A DNA stretch of 64,000 bases from an uncultured Rhizobiaceae group bacterium (GTDB lineage: Bacteria; Pseudomonadota; Alphaproteobacteria; Rhizobiales; Rhizobiaceae). Every line of letters starts with the position of its first letter. Within the stretch, counting starts at the first letter, position 1. Below are positions 36,008 through 43,993 of this stretch, piece after piece. The stretch lies in the NCBI GenBank assembly GCA_947501445.1, contig CANMVS010000015.1:1-64000 (forward strand). The letters run 5' to 3'. The notes under the pieces were generated by a model. That model was given only the letters and a program-made list of their open reading frames with translations. It ran no database searches and was not told the origin of the DNA. The position numbers were made by a program, and so were the translations under genes.

Positions 36008-37066
36008 ATGAAAAAAATAGCCGTCCTTGGATTGGGCAAAGTCGGAAATCTGGCAGCCCTGCTGCTTGACGAAAGCGGCTTTGAACTGACCGGTTTCGAC
36101 GTCAAAACGCCGCGTGAAACCGTGCCCTATGCAGTCAGGAATATCGATGTTGCCGATGTCAGCGGACTAAAGGATGCCTTTGGTGACATGGATGCGGTGT
36201 TATCCTGTCTGCCCTATCACCTGAACATTGAGGTTGCCAATGCTGCTCATGCCGCCGGTATCCACTATTTCGATCTGACGGAGGATGTGCCGACGACCAA
36301 TCACATGATCCAGCTCGCGGCAACCTCCAAGGGGTTGATGGCGCCACAGTGTGGTCTGGCACCGGGCTTTGTTGGCATTGTCGGTGCCGCCCAGATCGGG
36401 GAATTTGATGCCTGCCGCTCAGTGCGCATGCGTGTCGGTGCGCTGCCGCAAAATCCGACCGGACTGATGGGCTATTCTTTCAACTGGTCTCCGGCCGGTG
36501 TTGTCAATGAATATCTGAACGATTGCGAGGTGATCGAAGCGGGCGAGCGCAAGTGGGTTTCGCCCATGGAATGGCTCGAGACGCTCTATATCAATGGCGT
36601 CAAACTGGAGGCATTTACCACCTCTGGCGGGTTGGGAACCATGTGCGATACCTTTCATGGCGTTGTTGAAAATATTGACTACAAGACGATGCGTTACCCC
36701 GGCCATATGGAGTTGATGAATTTCTTCTTTCATGAATTGCTGATGCGCGATCGCCGCGAACTTGCCGGTGATATTCTGGTCAACGCCAAACCTCCGGTTG
36801 AGGACGATGTTGTCTTTGTGCACGTGGCCTCGGAAGGCACGATTGATGGACGCCTGTCGCGGCGTGAATTTGTTCAAAGTTACCGTCCGATAAAGATTGC
36901 AGGGTCTGAACGTACGGCGATTGCGTGGACAACTTCTGCTTCGGTTGTAGCGGTCATTGAAATGGTCCGCGATGGGCTGTTGCCGGCGAAGGGTTTTCTC
37001 AAGCAGGAGGATATCCCTCTTGGTGCATTCCTCAACACGCGAACCGGTGCATTTTACGATAGCTGA
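36008..37066 (+). CDS. Saccharopine dehydrogenase-family enzyme, probable lysine 6-dehydrogenase
   Basis: A 352-aa protein with an N-terminal Rossmann motif KKIAVLGLGKVGNLAA (residues 2-17). It has the family's SCLPYHLNIEVANAAHAAGIHY segment (about 67-88) and QCGLAPGFVGIVGA (about 113-126). Relatives are saccharopine dehydrogenases and NAD-dependent lysine 6-dehydrogenases; both yield the semialdehyde used by the upstream ALDH7 enzyme. No lysine-ketoglutarate reductase is present in the window, which favours direct lysine 6-dehydrogenation. The start at 36008 has GGGAGA five nt upstream; an upstream GTG at 35987 lacks a site. Confidence 0.8.
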   Translation: MKKIAVLGLGKVGNLAALLLDESGFELTGFDVKTPRETVPYAVRNIDVADVSGLKDAFGDMDAVLSCLPYHLNIEVANAAHAAGIHYFDLTEDVPTTNHMIQLAATSKGLMAPQCGLAPGFVGIVGAAQIGEFDACRSVRMRVGALPQNPTGLMGYSFNWSPAGVVNEYLNDCEVIEAGERKWVSPMEWLETLYINGVKLEAFTTSGGLGTMCDTFHGVVENIDYKTMRYPGHMELMNFFFHELLMRDRRELAGDILVNAKPPVEDDVVFVHVASEGTIDGRLSRREFVQSYRPIKIAGSERTAIAWTTSASVVAVIEMVRDGLLPAKGFLKQEDIPLGAFLNTRTGAFYDS

Positions 37067-37075
37067 TCCCTGTCG

Positions 37076-38026
37076 ATGGTGTATCATTGTAAGGGCAATG
37101 GCACACCGCCACCGTCTCCAGACCGGATCATTCACTTGGCACGCAGACTTCCACAGACCAGCCTCCTTGAAACCTTTGAACAGGCGGCGCGGCGGGGCAG
37201 CTTTACGCTGGCTGCTGCAGACCTGAATATGACACAAGGGGCCGTCAGCCGTCAGATACTTGCTCTGGAAGAGCAATTGGGCACCAGACTGTTCATTCGG
37301 GAGAGACAGCGTATCTCGCTGTCACCGGCAGGGGTTATCTATCTGGAGGAAATATCCAAAGCGCTGTCGATCATCCGCATGGCTTCAACCTCCCTGCAGG
37401 TCAATCCCGATGGCGGTGTGCTCAATCTGGGCATATTGCCAACCTTTGGCACCCGATGGCTGGCACCCAAATTACCGGCATTCCTGCAGCAAAATCCGGG
37501 CATTACCATTAATCTGACGACCAAACTGCGACCTTTTGATTTTGCGGTTGAGCCACTGGATGCAGCCATTCACTTTGGCGCTGAAGACTGGCAGGGCACG
37601 GAACATTTGCACCTTGCTGATGAGACGGTTGTACTGGCCTGTTCACCGGACCTGCTGCCGACATTGAATATAACGGATGTGGCAGATGTTGCCCGTGGGC
37701 CGCTCTTGCATCTGGCGACACGTCCAAAGGCCTGGTCGCGCTGGTTTGAAATGAATGGTATTGACGCCGAAGTCCTGCCCGGAACAACCTTTGATCAGTT
37801 TGCCACCATGGCACAGGCTGCTGCCCATGGATTGGGATTGGCGCTGTTGCCGCAGTTTCTGATCGAAGAGGAATTGCGAAGTGGAAAACTTGTGGCGGCC
37901 TCCAATCAGGCCAACAAGAGCCTGGGCAGCTATGCGCTGATATGGCCAAAGGCCAGAGGCAACCACCCGCCGCTGGTTCGCTTGCGGCAGTGGCTGGAGA
38001 CAATTGTCTCAGGCGATGCGGAATAG
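37076..38026 (+). CDS. LysR-family regulator (GcvA-like)
   Basis: A 316-aa regulator. The winged helix (about residues 28-85) contains LLETFEQAARRGSFTLAAADL and TQGAVSRQILALEEQLG. The effector domain begins near residue 115 with GVLNLGILPTFGTRWLAPKLP, typical of the GcvA group. The first 25 residues are unusually basic and Pro-rich, so the true start may be later (for example TTG 37136). It follows the lysine-dehydrogenase-type gene by 9 nt on the same strand and may control this locus together with the Lrp protein, but no operator was identified. Confidence 0.88.
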   Translation: MVYHCKGNGTPPPSPDRIIHLARRLPQTSLLETFEQAARRGSFTLAAADLNMTQGAVSRQILALEEQLGTRLFIRERQRISLSPAGVIYLEEISKALSIIRMASTSLQVNPDGGVLNLGILPTFGTRWLAPKLPAFLQQNPGITINLTTKLRPFDFAVEPLDAAIHFGAEDWQGTEHLHLADETVVLACSPDLLPTLNITDVADVARGPLLHLATRPKAWSRWFEMNGIDAEVLPGTTFDQFATMAQAAAHGLGLALLPQFLIEEELRSGKLVAASNQANKSLGSYALIWPKARGNHPPLVRLRQWLETIVSGDAE

Positions 38027-38047
38027 GCTGGCCTATAGTCTCGGAAT

Positions 38048-38377
38048 CTATCCACCTACGTCGGCGGAATGTTCAACGGCCCATTCGTGCATCACTTGCA
38101 AAACAGGGACAAAACTGTGGCCAAGAGGGGTGAGGCTATATTCAACCTTTGGTGGCACGGTCCTAAAGTCCTTTCGTTCGACAAACCCGGCGTCGGCAAG
38201 TTCCTTTAACTGACGTGCCAATGTTCGATGCGTTATTGAGCCAAGCTTGCGTTGTAACAGATTGAACCGGCATGGGCCCTGCAAAAGCCAAAATATTATG
38301 ACGAGTTTCCAGCGGCCTGCCAGCAGTTGGACGACGTGTTCAATTGCACAATTTTCATCGGGTGTGTCAGACATCAT
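38048..38377 (-). CDS. HxlR-family transcriptional regulator
   Basis: A 109-aa single winged-helix protein with the HxlR pattern: an N-terminal Cys (DENCAIEHV), LLAGRWKLVIIFWLLQGP near residue 17, RFNLLQRKLGSITHRTLARQL, and the wing VERKDFRTVPPKVEYSLTPLG. The ATG at 38377 has GGAG nine nt upstream; a longer form from 38419 is possible. Members of this family often sense oxidants, electrophiles or quinones. It diverges from the flavoprotein gene at 38524 and likely regulates it. The single Cys near the N-terminus could be redox-active. Confidence 0.87.
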   Translation of the reverse strand: MMSDTPDENCAIEHVVQLLAGRWKLVIIFWLLQGPCRFNLLQRKLGSITHRTLARQLKELADAGFVERKDFRTVPPKVEYSLTPLGHSFVPVLQVMHEWAVEHSADVGG

Positions 38378-38523
38378 TTGCAGTATCTCCAATGACCGTA
38401 CTTGCCAACATGATCGCATGTAATTAGCTGATCAACAATGCACACGGGATGATCCGTTTTGCATCCCCTGCGCTGTTGTGGTGTCAGCAGGGACGCAGCA
38501 ACCTGAACCAATTGGAGAAATCT

Positions 38524-39606
38524 ATGCGCAAAAAAATTGTAATCGTTGGCGGAGGCTACGTGGGCTTTGAAGTTGCACAGGGTCTGGATGCCCATGCGGA
38601 TGTGACGTTGATCGAGCAGCGAGAGGCGTTTGTTCAACCGCCAGCGGCAATTCGTGCGCTCGTTGATCAGACCCTGCTGAACGATATCATATTGCCCTAT
38701 GACAAATTGTTGTCTCAAGGGAAAGTTGTCCGTGCGCGTGTTGCGTCAATTCAGCCGGAAAGTGTGACGCTGGCAGATGGAACCATCGTTGCGGCTGATT
38801 ACATCATTGTTGCAACCGGGTCGTCCTATGCTGCACCGTTCAAACCAGCCGGTGAAACGGTTGAGAGTTTCATCAGGGCAAGCAACGAGACCAGCAAAAT
38901 GTTGGCGGCGGCAAAGTCAGTGGTGATTGTTGGCGCCGGTGCAGTAGGGACCGAGCTGGCAGGAGAAATTGCGACAGCTCAACCGGATAAACACATTACC
39001 CTCATTGCCACAGATGATGGTCTGTTTCCGTCATACGGCACAAAAATGGGCGCGAGCCTGATCGCAAAACTGAAAGCAAAAGGCGTGAACGTGGTACTCG
39101 GGCAGCGCGTCGAGAACCTGCAACAATCCGACACACCCTATTCCGGTTCGGTGACTTTGACTGATGGCACTCACATTGATGGTGATTTGATATTCCCGGT
39201 TATCGGTTCGCGGGCGCGCACAGAACTCCTGACCGATCTGCCGGGTGTAGAACCGGGCACGCAGGGGCGGGTCAAGACAGATGACTGGATGCGTCCATCG
39301 GCCTATGCAAACCTGTTTGTCGCCGGTGATATTGCAGATGTCGGCGATGCAATGACAATCGTTGCGACATCCCGCCAGAACCCCTGGCTTATCAAAACGC
39401 TGAAAAACCTGTTGGCTGGCAAATCCATTGAGACACTCAAGCCCTACACACCATGGAAGAAGGCGCCCATATTGGTTCCCCTTGGTCCCAAACAGGGCAA
39501 TAGCTGGATTTTCATGGTCCTTGGAAACTTCATTACAAGCGCAGTGAAAGGCAAGAAAATCTTCATTCCCAAATATAAAAAGGCATTCGGCTATTCGGAT
39601 GGCTGA
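38524..39606 (+). CDS. FAD-dependent NAD(P)H oxidoreductase (NDH-2/AIF-like)
   Basis: A 360-aa two-dinucleotide-binding-domain flavoprotein. The FAD loop is KKIVIVGGGYVGFEVA at residues 3-18, the NAD(P) loop SVVIVGAGAVGTELAGE at about 137-153, and the second FAD contact LFVAGDIADVGD at about 262-273. It resembles type II NADH dehydrogenases and AIFM2/FSP1-type quinone reductases, with no membrane-anchoring amphipathic tail obvious beyond the basic C-terminus (KGKKIFIPKYKKAFG). ATG 38524 has TTGGAG upstream. Divergent HxlR gene suggests stress- or quinone-induced expression. Confidence 0.85.
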   Translation: MRKKIVIVGGGYVGFEVAQGLDAHADVTLIEQREAFVQPPAAIRALVDQTLLNDIILPYDKLLSQGKVVRARVASIQPESVTLADGTIVAADYIIVATGSSYAAPFKPAGETVESFIRASNETSKMLAAAKSVVIVGAGAVGTELAGEIATAQPDKHITLIATDDGLFPSYGTKMGASLIAKLKAKGVNVVLGQRVENLQQSDTPYSGSVTLTDGTHIDGDLIFPVIGSRARTELLTDLPGVEPGTQGRVKTDDWMRPSAYANLFVAGDIADVGDAMTIVATSRQNPWLIKTLKNLLAGKSIETLKPYTPWKKAPILVPLGPKQGNSWIFMVLGNFITSAVKGKKIFIPKYKKAFGYSDG

Positions 39607-39706
39607 CCGTGATAGCCAGGGGTCAGTTTGTTGGCTGTCGAAATATGGACGTGTGACGCGGTTCGTTGTAAATACTGCCACTGCCTGAAATTTGTGGAGA
39701 TGCAAT

Positions 39707-40099
39707 ATGGACCGGTTCACGGGCGGATGCCTTTGCGGTGATGTTCGAATTGTGGCGTCGGGACGCCCCAATCGGGTCGGCCTTTGCCACTGTCTCGACT
39801 GTCGCAAGCATCACGGGGCTCTATTTTACGCGTCCGCGATATTCCCGGCGGATGCGGTTGTGATTGACGGAGAAACAAAGGACTACGCCGGGCGATTTTT
39901 CTGCCCCAATTGCGGATCGTCCGTTTTTGCGCGTACCGACGACGAGATTGAAGTTCATCTGGGATCCCTGGATACGCCTGACCAACTGGTACCGACCTAT
40001 GAATGCTGGGGCATACGCCGTGAGTCCTGGCTGCCGCCATTTCCGCAGGTAAAACGATTTGAGCGCAATCGTGATGCTACTGATCACCTGGATGAATAG
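39707..40099 (+). CDS. GFA family protein (glutathione-dependent formaldehyde-activating-like)
   Basis: A 130-aa zinc protein of the GFA/CENP-V fold. Zinc-binding cysteines occur in GGCLCGDV (residues 6-13), CHCLDCRKHHGA (about 26-37) and FCPNCGSSVFA (about 64-74). Length is normal for the family. The family is broad and most members have no proven glutathione-formaldehyde activity, so the reaction is open. Start ATG 39707 follows GTGGAG; GTG 39692 is an alternative. It stands alone downstream of the flavoprotein gene. Confidence 0.85.
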   Translation: MDRFTGGCLCGDVRIVASGRPNRVGLCHCLDCRKHHGALFYASAIFPADAVVIDGETKDYAGRFFCPNCGSSVFARTDDEIEVHLGSLDTPDQLVPTYECWGIRRESWLPPFPQVKRFERNRDATDHLDE

Positions 40100-40260
40100 A
40101 TCGTTGGTGACCTTTGATAGTACTCGTTCTCTTGGTGGAATGGGTCAGCTGGCCAGTCCGCTTATTGCCCTTTTAGGCTCGATTGAAGACTGCAATCAAC
40201 ATTTTCAGTGTTACGATCTATACATTGAAGGCCGAAGATCGTGAGAGTTCGATTTATGCT

Positions 40261-41877
40261 CTAATGCGGCAATCCTGCCTTGTTCAAGATCGTAAATACG
40301 TGCCTCTTTCTTTCCAGGTTTTGGAATGGAGAGTTGCGCATATGCGTACTAAGGCGAAAATCGGGCGTCCGCTCCAGTATTTCACGGGCATAGCGGCCGG
40401 CCGTATCCCAATCGTTCAGCATCCCAAAGCCATAAATCAGAATACGCCGCAGTGAGGCACTGGAGTCGTATACTGCCAAGGCTTTTTTTGCCGTGGAATT
40501 GCCGCGGTCATATTGGCCGGTCACCGTATATACGAACGATGCATTCCAATCGTACCAGGCCGGATAAAACGGGTTATGGTGATAAGCTTTTTCAATCCAT
40601 TGGTTGGCCTCGTCATCCCGGTCCATGAACGTGAGCAGCGTGGCCATTTGCACCATAATGTCGGCATGGTTTGGGTTAATCTGCAACGCCCGGGACAGGG
40701 ACTCATAGGCTGCGGCGTGATCTTCGTCTGCATAAAGTTGAATTGTGGCCAAGGTTTTATATGCCTCGTAGCTCAGATCGTTGAGAGACAGCGCGTCCGC
40801 AGCCCATTTACGGGCCTGACCGAGCGCCAGGTCCAAGTCCTGCGCAAGCGAATGCCGCCATAAATGCAAATAGTAGTGCCCGATCAGCGCAAAGGCTCGG
40901 GAAAATTTTGGATCAAGCTCGACCACGTTTTGCAGCAGGGCGATCCCCTCGTTCAAAGACTGACGTTCGATTTTTGGTGGATCCGCCTGGAGCAATAACT
41001 CATAGGCGTTCAAATTAGCGCGCGCGCGTTGCCAGGACAGTCTTTCCGTTGCGACTTCGACTTGAGCGACAAGAGTTGTCGCGAGCCTCGCGCTGAGGTC
41101 TTCCTGAATGAGGAATACATCGTGATTGGCCACATCGAACTGTTCTGTCCATACGGTTTGACCGGTATCGCCATCGATCAGCTGCGCACTGACTTTCAAC
41201 TGGTCCAATCCCGGCAATACCTCTCCAACAAACAGATAACGCACGTTCAATTCGCTGACTATCTGCGAGACTGACTTGTCGGTGTCGCGATATCGAAATG
41301 CAGAATAGCTGGAGACCACGAAGAGACCATCGAATTTCGATATATTGGCGGTGATGGCCTTTGTCATAGCATCTGCGAACGGGGTCTGATCCGGATCGCC
41401 GCTGAGATTTTTGAAAGGCAGCACCGCGATGGATGGCGGATCGGCCATCAGTGCGGGACGCACGGCTAGCCAAAAGACGGCGACGGCGATCAAAATTGCT
41501 GTGAACACGGCCACTGCAACCGGCGAGCGGCTGCGCCATACGCGCGGACGGGGTGTTTGCGAAGTATTCGGCACCAGCTTGTATCCCTTCTTAGGGACCG
41601 TCTGGATGATCTTGTGGCGGCTATCGCCGATTGCCTTGCGGATATCAGCAATACACTGGATCAAGCTATCATCGGTAACGCTGACATCACCCCAAACTGC
41701 AGCGATCAGATCGTCACGATCCAATAGTTGCCCTGGATTTTCAGCCAGGGCTTTCAGCACGGCCATCGATTGAGGCCGCAAAGCGATGTCCAGCCCTGCC
41801 GGGTCAAGAAGCGTTTCCCGGGATAAATCAAATTGAACGGAACCCAGGTACAGGTCAGTTTTCAGCGGATCGGCCAT
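40261..41877 (-). CDS. CadC-like membrane transcriptional regulator with TPR domain
   Basis: A 538-aa one-component regulator. The N-terminal OmpR/PhoB-type winged helix (about residues 10-105) contains the characteristic LRPQSMAVLKALAENPGQLLDRDDL and ends VPKKGYKLV. A single transmembrane segment follows at about 119-142. Next comes a region found in adenylate-cyclase/CadC relatives that begins PPSIAVLPFKNLSGDPDQ, with the FVVSSYSAFRY and LNVRYLFVGEV motifs. The C-terminal half holds tetratricopeptide-like helices (about 300-510). Signal and target genes are unknown; phased repeats in its promoter suggest autoregulation and control of the divergent 95-aa gene. Confidence 0.87.
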   Translation of the reverse strand: MADPLKTDLYLGSVQFDLSRETLLDPAGLDIALRPQSMAVLKALAENPGQLLDRDDLIAAVWGDVSVTDDSLIQCIADIRKAIGDSRHKIIQTVPKKGYKLVPNTSQTPRPRVWRSRSPVAVAVFTAILIAVAVFWLAVRPALMADPPSIAVLPFKNLSGDPDQTPFADAMTKAITANISKFDGLFVVSSYSAFRYRDTDKSVSQIVSELNVRYLFVGEVLPGLDQLKVSAQLIDGDTGQTVWTEQFDVANHDVFLIQEDLSARLATTLVAQVEVATERLSWQRARANLNAYELLLQADPPKIERQSLNEGIALLQNVVELDPKFSRAFALIGHYYLHLWRHSLAQDLDLALGQARKWAADALSLNDLSYEAYKTLATIQLYADEDHAAAYESLSRALQINPNHADIMVQMATLLTFMDRDDEANQWIEKAYHHNPFYPAWYDWNASFVYTVTGQYDRGNSTAKKALAVYDSSASLRRILIYGFGMLNDWDTAGRYAREILERTPDFRLSTHMRNSPFQNLERKRHVFTILNKAGLPH

Positions 41878-41930
41878 GATTTCTACAGGCTAGCATGGGG
41901 ACCGTGAAAAAAAAGCGGATAGTACCGTTG

Positions 41931-41969
41931 TTTCAGGAAATTTCGGAAAATTTCGGCAACAATTTCAGG
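41931..41969. promoter_or_regulatory. Helically phased heptamer repeats in the divergent promoter region
   Basis: TTTCAGG (41931), TTTCGGA (41941), TTTCGGC (41951) and TTTCAGG (41963) recur at spacings of 10, 10 and 12 bp. OmpR/PhoB-type winged helices bind direct repeats about one turn apart. The cluster lies 54 bp upstream of the CadC-like gene and 86 bp upstream of the small gene, so it is a candidate operator for the CadC-like protein. Confidence 0.5.
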
Positions 41970-42054
41970 ACTGAACTGGGCAGATTGTGCAGTTTTGCCT
42001 TGCGGCTGCCTATCCGATGATCGGTTACACAGCTCGTAAACAGGAGACAAAACG

Positions 42055-42342
42055 ATGGAATTGATCGCACTCATTATGACACATGTGTTGTGCAACGAGA
42101 TGGCCGCAACGCAGGTTCTGTCTGCAAGCAAAGCGTTGGAATGTTCTGCGAATTTCGAACAGGTCAAGATCGGACTCAATCCGGACTTCACCTGGGAAGA
42201 ATTTCAGGCACTTGACCCATCCGAACGCGCCGAAATGAGCGTTAAGTCATACCAATATTATGTCGATTGGAAAGCGCAGAACATTAGTGAATTTCGCAAA
42301 ATGGTGAAAGACGCAAAGATGACACTCAAAGCTGCTATCTGA
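42055..42342 (+). CDS. Small hypothetical protein, 95 aa
   Basis: No family was recognised. The predicted protein is soluble, with a short hydrophobic N-terminus (MELIALIMTHVL) that is too brief for a clear signal peptide. Two cysteines (about residues 13 and 30) are present, and the acidic/basic C-terminal half is probably helical. CAGGAG lies 9 nt before the ATG, which supports translation. It is divergently transcribed from the CadC-like regulator and shares the phased-repeat promoter region, so it is the first candidate target of that regulator. Confidence 0.6.
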   Translation: MELIALIMTHVLCNEMAATQVLSASKALECSANFEQVKIGLNPDFTWEEFQALDPSERAEMSVKSYQYYVDWKAQNISEFRKMVKDAKMTLKAAI

Positions 42343-42533
42343 TTGTGATTAAAATAGTGGAGCGTGCCCTGCGTACCATCCTCAGGCAATTGACCGTATC
42401 AACGCGGTTTTGCATTGCAGCAGTTCTCAAACTATCGGAGAACCACCATGAGTTCAAATTAATCGCAAGTCAGATACTGATGGCTCGAAGATATGCTAGG
42501 CTTGGCAAACTCTGAGTGAGAGGAACCAAACAG
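42343..42533. other. Intergenic region without a supported gene
   Basis: Contains only very short open frames, such as a four-codon frame after a GGAGAACC site at about 42440-42470. No terminator or operator was recognised. Confidence 0.4.
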
Positions 42534-42974
42534 ATGTCTGCGGAAATTTCATTTGTCAGCGAGGTCAGGAACAAACCCAAATTTCGAGACTTGTTGATTG
42601 ACTTTTACAAGATCGTTCTAAAGTCATTCGAAGCAGCCGGTGGTCCGGTACTTGTGCCAGAGGAGTTGGCCGACAGTTCTATAGAACATCTTGACGAAAT
42701 GCTCCCGCCTGTAGGGCGGTTAGCTCTGGCACAGGGCACGGATGGGCAGCTATTGGGATGCGGCACGCTTCGCCGGATACGCCCTGACGCGGTCGAGATG
42801 AAGCGGATGTTCGTACGACCCGAAGCCCAGGGACAAGGATTGGGAAGACGCCTGTTTGAAATGCGTATTGAAGAGGCTCAAAAGATGGGATGCCGTGCCG
42901 TGTACGCCGATACGGCAAGAGGTAATCGCCCTATGCTGGCGATGTATGAAAAGTTCGGCTTTCACTACATTTAA
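42534..42974 (+). CDS. GNAT acetyltransferase, apparently cut short by an in-frame TAA
   Basis: A 146-aa acetyltransferase of the GNAT fold. The acetyl-CoA loop RPEAQGQGLGRRLF is at about residues 99-112, preceded by EMKRMFV and followed by the LAMYEKFGFHYI ending. Translation stops at TAA 42972-42974. The same frame then continues with 23 sense codons (ending FLEYRFP) to a TGA at 43044-43046. That continuation reads like the normal GNAT C-terminus (RYPENANPPEFEPYLVF), so the TAA looks like a nonsense mutation of a Glu codon. The product lacks its last beta strand and may be inactive. Start ATG 42534 is preceded by AGAGG; GTG 42516 is an alternative. Confidence 0.8.
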   Translation: MSAEISFVSEVRNKPKFRDLLIDFYKIVLKSFEAAGGPVLVPEELADSSIEHLDEMLPPVGRLALAQGTDGQLLGCGTLRRIRPDAVEMKRMFVRPEAQGQGLGRRLFEMRIEEAQKMGCRAVYADTARGNRPMLAMYEKFGFHYI

Positions 42975-43046
42975 CGCTATCCGGAAAACGCCAACCCGCC
43001 AGAATTCGAGCCATATCTGGTTTTCCTCGAGTATCGCTTTCCTTGA

Positions 43047-43462
43047 GTGCAAATCAGTCCGTTTTGGCCGAACCTCGGACATGAGCGACAGGCGGATTAT
43101 CCACTACTGGTAAATTGCGCAGTTGTCTGCATTGAGCCCCTTTTGACGGCGGGAAGCCTATTCGCCTGGCCGAATTGGGACAGTTGCTTCGGGGCGCACC
43201 CGAACGGGTGCCTTCTATTTTTAAGGTTTACGGTTTTCGACCTAATTTTTCTGCAATCACAGACGAATACGCACCAACGCATAGGTCTTCATTGCCGATG
43301 AATGGTACTGATGTGAGTCGTAAACAATGTGACGGCCAAAGTTCGGGTCAATTGAAATAAAACATTGCAGCTTGCGATTGAAATACAGTGTTAATGCTGC
43401 TGTAAATATGGTGTAGGCTTGGATTTAAGAATTCCGATGATGCAATTTCAGGGAGAGGGAAG
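43047..43462. other. Gene-free stretch with one terminator-like hairpin
   Basis: About 415 nt with no open frame that resembles a known protein. Apart from the hairpin at 43196-43222, no RNA gene, repeat or operator was recognised. AT content rises toward 43400, where the promoter of the exported protein gene is expected. Confidence 0.5.
43196..43222 (+). terminator. Possible terminator downstream of the GNAT gene
   Basis: A 6-bp stem, GCACCC (43196-43201) with GGGTGC (43206-43211), loop GAAC, followed by CCTTCTATTTTT. It is about 150 nt beyond the restored end of the GNAT frame. Confidence 0.4.
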
Positions 43463-43951
43463 ATGAAACTGATAGCAAAAGTCATGGCCGGAGGGGCTAT
43501 TGGCCTGATTGCCACAGCCGGTGTTGCAGTCGCTGCGCTTCAATATATGGATGATCGCTCCACGCCTGAAAAACTGGTTCAAAGTTACTATAATGCCATC
43601 GATCAGCAGCAATATGCGCGTGCCTATGGCTATTTTTCCCCGGGCTTCGCGCCGAAAGACTATCAGAGCTGGGTGAAGGGCTATGCGGACACCAAATCCG
43701 TTTCTGTTCAGTTCGGTGGTACCCAGCCGGACCCGGGCGCCGGACAGATTTATTGGGCGCTGCCGGTGGCACTCGCTGTTTTGATGACAGATGGCTCCAC
43801 CAAGGTTTATGCCGGGTGCTACACCATCCACCTGACCAATCCGCAAATGCAAACCGATCCGCCGTTTCAGGCGATGTCCATCAATGGCGCGAAGCTCAGC
43901 CTATCTGACAAGCCCATCGCGGAATCCGTTCCAAAGAGCTGTGGATCCTGA
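43463..43951 (+). CDS. Exported hypothetical protein, NTF2-like
   Basis: A 162-aa protein with an N-terminal hydrophobic segment (about residues 5-26) acting as a signal peptide or anchor. The mature part contains TPEKLVQSYYNAIDQQQYARAYGYFSP (two short halves, about residues 34-60), a pattern common in NTF2-like/SnoaL-fold proteins. Two cysteines near 118 and 160 could form a disulfide. GGGAGAGGGAAG precedes the ATG. It ends 42 nt from the convergent aldolase gene. No specific role can be assigned. Confidence 0.7.
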   Translation: MKLIAKVMAGGAIGLIATAGVAVAALQYMDDRSTPEKLVQSYYNAIDQQQYARAYGYFSPGFAPKDYQSWVKGYADTKSVSVQFGGTQPDPGAGQIYWALPVALAVLMTDGSTKVYAGCYTIHLTNPQMQTDPPFQAMSINGAKLSLSDKPIAESVPKSCGS

Positions 43952-43993
43952 TCCGCAGGGTAGTGTTGGCAATGTCGGGGCAAAAACAATCTG

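Noticed and set aside
42440-42470. Short frame after a GGAG site upstream of the GNAT gene
   Set aside because: It encodes only four amino acids before a stop, so it is not a supportable gene or leader peptide.
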